From the NCBI RefSeq assembly GCF_008831285.2, contig NC_045142.1, forward strand, positions 7,788,713-7,852,712: a stretch of DNA of 64,000 bases, read 5' to 3'. Position 1 is the stretch's first letter, and each line of letters begins with the position of its first letter. The DNA comes from Nymphaea colorata. Its lineage: Eukaryota > Streptophyta > Magnoliopsida > Nymphaeales > Nymphaeaceae. The position numbers and the translations under genes are program-made. Below, piece by piece: positions 22,701 through 34,700 of the stretch. The notes beneath the pieces were generated by a model, which worked only from the letters and a program-made list of their open reading frames with translations, was not told where the DNA came from and did no database searches.

Positions 22701-25700
22701 ACATTGCTTGAAACATTAGGCAACGTCTAGGTGGTACCACCCTTGCCTGGAGACTAGCCAGAACTAGGCAGCAGTGCTAGGCAGTCCTAAAAAGAAATAG
22801 TTAATAATGAAATCATTATCAACAAACATAAATTTCCCAATAAGGGACAGCATGCATCTAAAACACAATTATGTCAGCAAATCTAATAAATGACTGAACA
22901 ACTTAAGACGTAGTAGATTAATCTAAAAGGAAAATAAACGAAAGGAGCATAATATACATGTCAGATAAATGTATGTGATGCATATAAAGCACAATTAATC
23001 CAGCAGATCCAAGAAATGATCTAACTAATATAAAAAGAAAATAAACTAAAGAAAAGACACTAATTTGTATATTCACATTTCAGAACACATATAATAGAGA
23101 ATGTGCATATTACATAACTGACAACTCTAAAACGTGTTAGCAACAAAACAATCTGAAAATTTCAAGTATTGCAATTCCACAAACCTGAGATCATGCTTTA
23201 CCAGTATATGGAAACTATGCTTCCATCTAGATGGAAAGCTCCCAATCATGTGCATGCTAGAAATGTTTGCCTTTTATCATTTCCCCGAATTTATTGTTGT
23301 TTTGAGATTTATGGCTTTCTGTTTTATTTCCCAACTACATATTGCCTGAGCATTAGTAGGCACTTTGCCAGCTTGATGTCAAGGAGCCACCAGAATATTT
23401 TACTATACAGGCAACAACCATGGCAGAGACAAAGACCATTTGGTAATAGTCATAGCCTCCAGGAGACAACTGCAGAAGGTACATCAATAAGGGTAGCGAA
23501 CTGCAACATGCAAAGGAAGCAACAGCAATCACATTTGGCATAAAATCTGATAGTAAAGTTAAGAATCAGTATTATCCAAATCAAGTAATGGATCATGAAA
23601 GGAAAGGCATCTGAACGAACTCTACATCTACTTTCTTGATAACATGATAGGCATCACACAGTATTCGTTACTAGGTAAAAAGGAAAACAAACTTCATTTC
23701 AGTAAGCTTTGGGCTTGGACGATAGTATTTCAGATATCCATCCCAGGGAACTTTCTTAAGCCCAGCACGAACAGAAATCATGTCTCTAACCCTGTAGAAG
23801 AATGCAGAAGAAACTCACTCTATGAAAATTTCCAAAAGGAGAATTTGAAATCTTTAAAGTTCAACCTGCGCCCAACTTCACCGAAGGGAAAGAAAAATCA
23901 GCCTTACCTTTCTGCAAATTCAATGGAAGTCTCTCCAGGCTTTAGAGTTTGAGGTTCTAAGTACCACACATCACAAACCACAGCCCATGATGTCATAAGT
24001 CGAAGCAGATGCATTGTAAATGATTGTCTGCCAATAACAGTCCAACAGCGCAAAAGTTACTTTCATTCCAGCATAGAATCTAACATTTATACCAAAACAA
24101 ATAGAAAATGGGGAAAGAAAGAAATAATGTGCAGAAGAAAACCATGAAAACATGAAAAAACATCAAAAATCAAATAGGATAATCGAATGCATGAGCTTCC
24201 AAGTTCATTGGCAACAATTGTAAGGCTGATTAGTTCTTCAAAAAGGCATAGTCCTCCAATAATTAGCTAGCCCAATCAGCAGGCCAGTGAACCCATCAAA
24301 AATACAGGATTAGACCAGATCAAGCTGATCCTCTTGCACTAGGGCCGCAAGAACAGCGAATTTTATTTAGATACCTAAAATCCAAGAATACTTCTAATAG
24401 ATAAATTTGAGATTCAGGTCAGCATTTAAAAATAGAGTAGCCAGTACTCCGAATGTGACTGTATGCAAATGCAAACCATACATGTTAACTATGTGCAAGT
24501 AATTTTGTTGAATCTAGTAATATAACAAAATTTCTAGATCCAGATCTTAGTAGACAAAAGGTCTAAGCAGGCCTCGGTGGTCGACCTGGAAAAAGGCCTA
24601 GGTGGACCAAAAACAACAAATAAAAGAAAAACTGACAGAAGGAGAAAGAGGATAAAAAAGAGCAAGAAGAAAAGGGGGGAAAGCATAAGAAAAAGAATGA
24701 AAAAAGGTAATGGAAAAGAAAACTAAAATTTTCACTTTTACTTGGGCACATAGGTGCCCAGCTGAGCCGAAAAGATAACCACCTAGGCAAGTGCCTAGGC
24801 ATGCTTTTGACTACTAAGATCCAAATTCAATTATACTTAATTTGAACTTGTTACAAACTGTTACGATGAGAGAGAGAGATGAGAGCCCAAAAGAATACTC
24901 ATTAACGTAACCCTAATCTCAAGTTAAAGAGATTAGGGCTGGTGGTACAGAAATTACAAAGACAGACCAACAAGTATAAGAAAATATTTAAAAACCTACT
25001 CTCTAACTTTCTAATATTGCAAAAAACCTCTTTAACACTCCCCCTCAAGCTGGAGCATATATGTCAATCATGCTCAGCTTGTTACAACCTCTCAGGAAAT
25101 CACCTATGGGAAGAGCCTTGGTGAAAATATCAGCTGCCTGATCTTCCGAAGAAACATGAATAGTGTTAATAATTCCTTCTTGAACTAGGTCCCGAACATA
25201 ATGACAATCCACTTCAATGTGTTTCGTCCTCTCATGAAAGACAGGATTGTTTGCAATATAGGTCGATGTCTTGTTGTCACAATACATCTTCATTGGGAGA
25301 TTCACCGAAACACCTAACTCTACAGGCACTAATCTGACCCATAACATTTCAGCCGCAGTTTGAGCCATAGCCCTATATTCTGACTCAGCATTAGATTGAG
25401 CTACCACATTATGCTTCTTGCTCCTCCAAGAAATAAGATTACCTCCCACAAAGACACCCAAACCTGTGGTAGACTTCCTGTCATCTACAGAACCTGCATA
25501 ATCAGCATCACTATACGCTTCGATGTCAACACCTTCTCCCTTTTCAAACCATAACCCTTTTCCCGGGGCTGATTTCAAGTATCTGACAATCATTAGAGCA
25601 GCATCCCAATGAACCTTTCGAGGTTTTTCCATGAATTGACTGAGCTTATTCAGAGCAAAGCTAATGTCAGGGCGAGTGACCATCAAATACAACAGTTTCC

Positions 25701-28700
25701 TTATCAGAGATCTGTAAGATCTAGAGTCAAAAGGCTATGATTCATGATCATGTATATGAACACGCGGATTCATGGGAAGTGTCGCAGGTTTAGCCCCCAA
25801 TAAACATGTTTCCTGCAGAAGATCAAGCACATATTTTCTTTGAGACACTACAACTCCTTTACTACTATGGGCCACCTCAATATCAAGAAAATAACGGAGT
25901 TGTCCAAGGTCTTTTGTGACAAAGTGTTTCTGTAGAAACTCATTTGTCTGAGCTATCTCTTGATTACTTTCTCCAGTGAGAACAATATCATCAACGTATA
26001 CAATCAATATCACTATACAGATGTGCCTCGCTTGATAAACAATTAGTGATCAAGCTGGGATCTTCGAAATCCACACTTAGATAAAACCTCGGTCATCTTA
26101 TGGAACCAAGCACGGGGACTTTGTTTAAGTCCATAAATGGTCTTCTTTAGTTTGCATACCTTAGCACACTCCCCCTGTCGTTCAAAACCCGGTTGTTGCT
26201 GCATATAGACTGTTTCAGAAAGATCTCCATATAGAAAAACATTTTTCACATCTAGCTAAAATAGAGGTCATTCCCGCTGGACAGCAAGAGATATAATCAG
26301 TCGAATAGTGCCTAACCGAGCCACTGGCGAAAAGGTCTCAAAGAAATCAACTCCATAAGTTTGTGTATATCCTTTTGCGACAAGACGTGCTTTGAACCTT
26401 TCAACTGAGCCATCAGAATGATACTTGATGGTAAACACCCATTTGGAGTCAACCACATCACACTGCATCAGTGGATCCACCAAGTCCCGAGTCTCTCGAG
26501 AGATAAGAGCATCTATTTCCTCCTGCATGGCTTGCCTCCACTGTGAATCCAGCAGGGCTTGATGGTGAGAAGACGGGATAATGTGACTAGACATAGCTCG
26601 ATCAAACTGCACCAAACTTGTACTCAGATAGTCAGTAGAGACAGAATTAGAAATCGGATGTAGTGTACATTGTCGCTTGCCCTTGCGAATAGCAATAGGA
26701 AGATCATCTGTGGAGTAGTCATCATTTATATCTGAGTCAGGCTTATTTGTGGAACTTACCTCTTGAGAAGACTCTGGTGGGTGGTTGGGAGGGGGATCGA
26801 GAAGATGAGTGTAAACTATGGGAGGATCATGGAAACATTCACGACACATAGGTTGAGAGGGAGGGATGACTCAAGTGACACAGGTGGAATAGGAAGAGGA
26901 ACAGATACAGGCATCTTAGACGTAAAAGGACTCGAAGGGGAAAAGTAAGGACGAGACTCAAAGAATGTAACATCTGCACTGATAGTCTCTTTCTTAGACT
27001 GGGGATCAAAGCACTTATATTCTTTTTTATTAGCAGAATAGCCAATAAATACACATTTGACGGCTTGGGTAGCAAGTTTATTTTTGTTTGGGCCTAAGAT
27101 ATGTGCAAAGCAGGTGCATCCAAATACTTTGGGAGGTATATGAAATAATGATCGATCTGAATATAAAATTTGAATGGGGATACGTTCTTGGATGGTTGAT
27201 GAGGGTAATCTGTTAATGAAATAGCATGCAGTAAGAATAGCATCACCCCAAAAGTAGGCAGGTATGTGAGAATGCAGCATGAAGGTGCGGGCCACATTTA
27301 GGAGTCACTGATGTTTGCGTTCGGCGAAAATCAGCAACTAAAACAAGATAATACCGGAAACGCGAGCGAAAAAGAACACGACTAGGACCCCACACATCCA
27401 CATGAAGGAGATCAAATGGACTTTGACTAAAAGGATTTTGACTCGAAGGAAAGCTACTCCGTGTATGCTTACCTAACTAGCAAGCATCACATAAGAAGAA
27501 CTCTGATGCAGAGATAACTGGAAACATGCGATGAAGTTTGGACACTGATGGATGACCTAGTCTAAGATGCCACTGGAAAGGAGAAGTCCTCGAAAGGAGT
27601 GAAGATGCAGCAACATCTACTGGGACAGACAGGAAGTAAAGACCCTCATGCTCATAACCGCCACCAATCATCTTCCCGGTTGGTAAGTCCTGAAAAGAAC
27701 ATGAACCAGGACCAAAAATGACTATACACTGTAAGTCAATAGCCAGCTGCTTAACAGATAACAAATTAACAGGAAACTGAGGAGCATATAGCACATGTGT
27801 AATAGTGCCTAAGAATCTGCTTAATGATGAAAACTTATGTGGTTGATTCCAACAGTGCCTGGAGGCGCCAGAATCTATCATCCACATCATATTATCAATG
27901 GGAGCACCAACAGAGAGAGCTGAGTCTATTACAGCAGTATTGGCAAATGTAGAGGCAGATCTCTAAGCAAGAACAAGATCATATTCATCCTTATTTAAGT
28001 TAAAGGAATATGACATGGATATAGGAGGAGCAGTAGAAGACTCAACTATAGATCTTGTTGCCCTTGAGGGATTTCCATATGAAACCGGATTTCCAGCCAT
28101 AGTAAACTCCCAAACAGAATTTGACGCACAATATATGTAGGTATAAGATGCAGTAGCAGCAACAATGGAGAAAAGTATCTTCACGCACCACCGCAGGAGA
28201 AAAAAAATTGATAGAATGGGCAACAAACAGGGGTCTGTAATCACTAGATCTAAATCACGATAAGATACCACTTTACTCCACTTTTAGCTGATGATTGTAG
28301 CAGCTCCGCTTCTCTTTGTCTCACATACGACAGCACACACACCTAGCATAGCACAAATTTGCTCCACATAAACAGCCGATGACTTCACATATGGCATATC
28401 AATTTTGCACCAAAGTTCTAATCATCACACACGACCAGCATACTCTGATCACGCCAGAAACTACATCCACGACCAGAGAGACTACTGCTGATTTCAGCAT
28501 ATTACAGCAGACTGTTGATTCCAGAAGACTATTGCTGGCCCACGTACAAACTTTCAAAAGACTGTTGTTGATTTCTGCATATTACAGCAGACTGTTGCTG
28601 CTCTGCTTTCAGTCCCACCATCCACAACAAGAACAAGGCTAAAACAGCCTCCAAGATCAGCAGATCAACTCTGCTCTACATGATTTCACATCCACAATCT

Positions 28701-31700
28701 GTAGATCATCCTGCTCCTCACGTCAAACTTCATCCATAACAAGCAGATTGACTCCACAAACAGCAGCTCCTCACGTCAATGTTTGACTCAGCCCTTCACG
28801 ATCAACGTAAAATTCTGAGCAGCAGTAACATCCACGAGATCCACTTAGGGATCTGATCACCCTTCCACATCGGCGTGATCAGGCCCATCTCCACACAGCC
28901 CACCCAACCTCTATTCTCTTACTGTCTCCTTATTGGGTGATAAGAGGGAATAGAGATGGGCGATGAGAAGAGGGAGGAAGAGGTCGCCGGAGAAGAGGTC
29001 GCCGGAGGAAGGTGGTCACCGGAGAACTCACTTAGTTGTAGACTCCAGAGAAGGCTCTGATACCATGTTACGATGAGAGAGAGAGAGAGCCCAAAAGAAT
29101 ACTCATTAATGTAACCCTAATCTCAAGTTAAAGAGATTAGGGTTGGTGGTACAGAAATTACAAAAACAGTCCAACAATGTCAAAAGAATACTCATTAATG
29201 TAACCCTAACCCTACTTTCTAACTTTCTAATATTGCAAAAACCCTCTTTAACACAAACCACAGCCAGGCTCAGATCTAACAGTGGCATTTCAGATATCAA
29301 ATTAAACCAAAAGCCATCCAATTGCACCTCTTGCCAGCCTTATCCTTCATTAACCTATCTTACATAGGGTATGCGTTCCTCATCTTGCATGTGAAGATCT
29401 ACTGCATCAATTTTTTTGTTTCTTAACCAGGAAACAGCACCAACACAGTGAGACCCAGCCCAGCTAGTGCAAAGTTGTTCGGTAACTATAAAACTATAAT
29501 TTGAATTCCATAGCGTGAGCTGGAACCTTGACATTTTATGTATTAAAACATCAGCAAGGTTACTCAAGATTCACAATGCTCCAACCAGACCACCTGGATC
29601 TAGCCTAAAGAGGAATTTTTGTTTCACCTTTAAATCTTGACATTGAGAATCATGAGAGTAAATGTACTGTATTAAGATATACATACGACTTTTAAATGCT
29701 TTTTTCTGATTCATAACAAAATATCATGGTCCTGGGTCCTTGGTCCATTACCCACCTCCCTCACCTGGCAAAGACTTTAACACAATTAAATGTGCAAATC
29801 CTTCTATCAGCCTATCAGCTTTGCCTATAGGCCTGTTAAGTGGTCTATAAAGCATCCAGCTTATTGGCTTTGAGTCACAATGTTATTGACTGCATGAGGT
29901 GAACAGCATACTTAGAATGTAATGCAATTTTCAGTATATCCCTTTCAAGAGAGTATTAAGCTCATTCTTTATTTATCACATGATTCCTATAACAACAAGA
30001 AATCAACCATTGCATGCTACAAAATATACTGTGATTTACACAGATATACCAACTAGTCATAGGTTGAGATAACAAACATCCATCATAGTTAAAAGTGTGC
30101 ATTCACTTGTACCATTGTTCTCCAATCATAAACATGTGTATGCACATATACTGATGCATGAAACCACTCACTCATGCAAATGTCCACATACCCAATACGG
30201 ATGCCTATGCCTTTTAAGTTTTAACACCCTAACCCCAGTGTCCCTCCAAAAACCCACATCTATTTGCATGCCTACACATGCACAAATGCACCGATGGTAT
30301 ATGAATGCAAAAGAGTTCATTCTATTCCGTGATACATACTTTTTACTGTTCCAAAAAGCATCGACGAAAATCTTGTTGTATTTGATTGCAACAGGGCAAA
30401 CAGTGCATCCAAGTTCAAAGGCACCCTGTAACACCAACATGGAGCACCACACCAGGAAACTTTGCTTGATAAGTCAGTCTGTCAACACTGAGATATGACA
30501 TAAAGCGATAAAATGATGAACTATAGGAAAAGTTGCTAACATAAACATCATCAGTTACTGCCATGTTAAGTTAGTCTGCTATAACCAAAAAAGAAGTTAA
30601 TAGCGATCAGTATTTTACCTATTATTTTACTGAAAAACAAATCAAGCATGTTTCTACTTCTAGTAATGTAATACTGATACACAGACCTTTTTGAACATGA
30701 CAGTGTAGTCATTGTTTACACAAGTTCCCTCTGGAAAGATAAGAAGAGGATTGCTCTCAGTATTTTCAATATGATCTTTCATCCTGCAGATATGAGAATC
30801 TTAATCTACAACTAATATAAACTGCAAAATAGTAATCAGAAATTTGACATAAGTGAATAAAACTCACTTCTTTGCCACAATCTGTCGATCTTTTTCCTCT
30901 GTACGGTTAAACCATATGCATCCCAAGCTTTCCAATATGGTAGTTTGTAAAAGGCCTAGATTAGCATTGTCATGGATCAAGATTTTCAATAACTATCAAG
31001 TACTGGACATTGATCATGAAGATCCTTGTTCTAGATGAGAAAAGAATGAACCACTCCATAAGAAAAGAATGAACTTACTTACCAACCCATCCTGGATGCT
31101 TCTGCATCATAACAGCAAATGCTGTCATCTGCTCTAAGACAATGAAATCAATCATGGAAGTATGATTCGCCACATAAACCTGCTCTATCAATCACCAGAA
31201 AGGTCAAATCCAATTATCCAACCAGATGATGCACCAACAGTGAGTAGCAATTCAAAATTCATCCCATATGACAATTCAAGTAATAGTTCAGTCTTTTTGA
31301 CTACCTGTCTTGGGCGGATGCTAGGTCGTGGTCCATGATACTTAACAACTCCCGTCCATGAAGCAACGAACACACTACACATGAACTCCACCAGATACCT
31401 CTGGCATGAAGTAAATAAATTGAGAGTATCAGAAAAATCTTCGCGCAAAAGAAGATGATCAAAATTCAAAACAATCCCATAACACTAATAAGCAGTTAAT
31501 ACAGCATCTAAGCAAAATAACAAGATCATAACTCCATTTTGTCTAAACAGAATAATAAATGTAAGTAACGCAACCTTTACATGGTGTAAAAATTCTAACA
31601 CATCTTAATACTTTCAGAGATATAATGACCAAAGTCCTATGAGCACGTGATTGACATTTGGCTTCGTATTCTCTTCATTCTAAAGCCTAAATTTAAAAAA

Positions 31701-34700
31701 TCACTACCATGACTTCCAAGCTAACATATTTCACAACATTCCCAACTAGTACTACACATATTAAATATGTTGCAAAAGGAACAACAGAATCATGGAAAAA
31801 GGGAACGAACTCCACATATGTGAACCACAGTGACAAATGGAGAAACACATTAAGAAAAAAAAAAAAACAAGCAAAACTGGAAAAAAGACGAACTTTTGGG
31901 AACAAAATGCCAATTTCAATTGTTGAATATTGGAGGAAGAAGGGGACGAGAGAGAGAGGAAACACTTTCTTCCTTATTCACGTGACCCTAATCTCATATT
32001 AAAAGAGATTAGGGTTGGCAATATAACAATTACAGATTCAGTCCACTAAATATAAGAAAATATGTAAAGAACTATTCAACTTTCTAATATTGCAGAAACA
32101 CCCTTTAACATCAATTTATCACAAAAACACACGCACATATTATTTCCATGTCATTTTAACCTCACATTTAAGCAGTCATAAAAAGGGCAAGCATGGTACC
32201 TTTTCAATGTTTGAAACAGATATCTTTGTAAGGACAATAGAAAACTTAAGGGTAAACTGGGTGTGAAAGTTATTTTTAATGGCAAAAGGAGAAAACAGAA
32301 AAGGAATAGATGATTTAGGGCTGGGGAAGATTCAGTTCTCTCCCCTTTCAGAAAAATAGAAGCAGCACAGAAAATATAGGTAAGTTTCAATTTTGGAAAC
32401 TGGATTCTTTTGATATTTTATTTTTTTTTCTGTTTATTTTTCATAATAACTGAAAATATATATATAACTAAGTTTTTGAGTTTCCACGACAACTTGTTTT
32501 CACAGTTTATTTTTTCTGAAAGTGTTTGATTCCTTTTTCAACAGTTTATTAAAAGTTAAACCTGTGAGGAAGTATTTAATATCAGTAGTATGCTCTATTT
32601 TCAATGTTTGAGTCATTTGATATTTTGTTTTACTCAACATAATGATTTTCAATGCTGGACCCAGCATAACATTGACTCTTGAGTAAGCAATTAAGTAATG
32701 GTTCTTGTGGCTATCTCATTGAATATAACTAAAAGATATGTTTGTATTATCCGTTGTGCTAATAAAAGTTTGCTTGCCAATAGACTGTCAACTTCAAGTC
32801 ACTCATCTATTATCATGCAACAGCAAAAAAAAAGAAAAAAAATGTCCTGTTGGTAAATTTTAAAAAGGGATCATTTGTCTTTTTATTAAAAATTAAAAAG
32901 TATGACCGGGCAAAAAAGAAAAGAACTCATTTCTATAATATATTTCAGCTATGTTTTGAACCCAAATCTATTCACTTACATTGAATAACCCGTCTCTCTT
33001 TACTTAGTCTTAACTTAACATCAATAGCCTAGATTTAGCATTGACATTCTGTTTTACTTAATATTGACAATCCAGATTTTTATGCTGATGGCAGCGTGGC
33101 ATCAAGCTGATTCAGTTTGTCTAACATTTTTTATAACATTTTTTAATATTCCCAAGATTTTTCCAAGAAAACAACTTTGTGAATAATACCCGAGAAAAAC
33201 CTCTCCTATAAAAACCCAAGAAACAACATTTGTGGCAATGACATGAACACGTATATGGCTCTTTTTCAGATTCAGAAATACAGCACATGCTTGTATATTT
33301 ATTGTTCCGCAAACTTTCAGAACTAACCCATCTTTTTGCCCTAATATACCTAAAACAAGCATCATCTTTTCCTATTTCACCATATAGCACAAATGGTTGC
33401 AGACAACTAACTGATAAACACCGCCTCTTAGTTTAAATTCTGTCATTCGGAAAAGGTGAAATTTTGTTCTTTCCCATATTGTCCTTTCAAGATAAACGTG
33501 TTTGCTCTTGCACATAGAGAAAGGAAGAAATATTATTTTTTTGACTGCAGAACCTGGCCGAATTTTTAATCATAGTTGAGAAGCAAATATTAAAGATAGG
33601 ACCCTATTTGACAGCTGCCATTAGAAGGTAGCCTACGTCAAGTCAGAAAAATGATGCCAATTTTTAGGATAGGGAGGCCTAAATAGAATTTTGTGGCAGT
33701 TCTTTCCTTACTTACAGAAAATGGATTAACTTATAGCCAATAGATATTGTAAATACCCTGAAATTTCAAGGGCATACATGGAATCTTTTAGGTAAAGAAC
33801 TTCATAAATATCCACGGAAAAGTTATGCTTCCAAAATACCATTAGTTATTTGTCATAAACATCCACACTTAACTATACAAGAAAAGTTGATAATTTGAAG
33901 TACAAAACCAAGAAATGGTTCACCATTGCAAACCAGCATTCACTGCCTCAAACTAATTTCAAAAAAATAGTACAAGCTTAACCTCCAATTGCCGCCTTGT
34001 TTTGTTCTGTCCCTTCAAGAGATAATGTACAAGCATAAACGACGTGAGGAATATCCCCCATCCAGTTGCGAGAAGAATACATCTGTTGATTTATAAGCAA
34101 AATAATATTAGAAATTAAGAGACATCAGACACACAAATACAAAACACAGAGCAGACCACATGTGCTGCCCCATGAATTCTAAATAATACTATCTCAGATA
34201 TCTAACGTAAGTCTATAGTTTGCCATGGACATAAAATATTTGTCTTTTCTATTCTTGGGAGAAATGAAATTCATGTACTTTTTGTCAACCATAAAATCTC
34301 AAAAACATCAGTAAACCCCCATCACAAAGAGGACATGGAATAACAATAACAGTCCATAAACAATGTGTCAAAGATATATGAAAAATTAAAATACACAACA
34401 GGCAGCCAAAAGAACCGATCTAATTGTACCATTTTCAAGTTTGTAGCATCTAGCATTTAGTAGATCAAGATAATTGAATACATCAAACCCCAAAAGTAGT
34501 CTACATGCAAGAATTGCATCATTAGGTGACCATAGTTTCCATTTTAATTAAAGTTAAGGACTCTTTGGCATCTAACAACCATACAGGGATCTCTCCTTCC
34601 TTCTTGTTCATCTGAAGTCAGGTGAAAGGCGCTCATGCCTCTGCTTTTATTATCTTGGCATTTTTTTTTTCTTTTACTGGTTCATTGTCTGAGAAAGGAT

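Larger units (their letters stand above)
24859..29253 (-). mobile_element. Decayed Ty1/copia LTR retrotransposon in GPAT9 intron 9
   Basis: The element has TG...CA LTRs at both ends, a PBS and PPT in the right places, and a perfect 5-bp target duplication CAAAC (24854-24858 and 29254-29258). It lies in GPAT9 intron 9 in the same orientation as the gene. Internal pol fragments occur in Copia order (protease, integrase, RT, RNase H), but gag and the integrase core are largely deleted and the frame carries several stops. It cannot be autonomous. Confidence 0.93.

Noticed and set aside
23353-23541. Minus-strand frame with a PGGYDYY stretch that looked a little like the GPAT9 C-terminal exon
   Set aside because: The true exon (WDGYLKYYRPSPK) was found at 23791-23693 with correct splice sites. 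The resemblance is chance.
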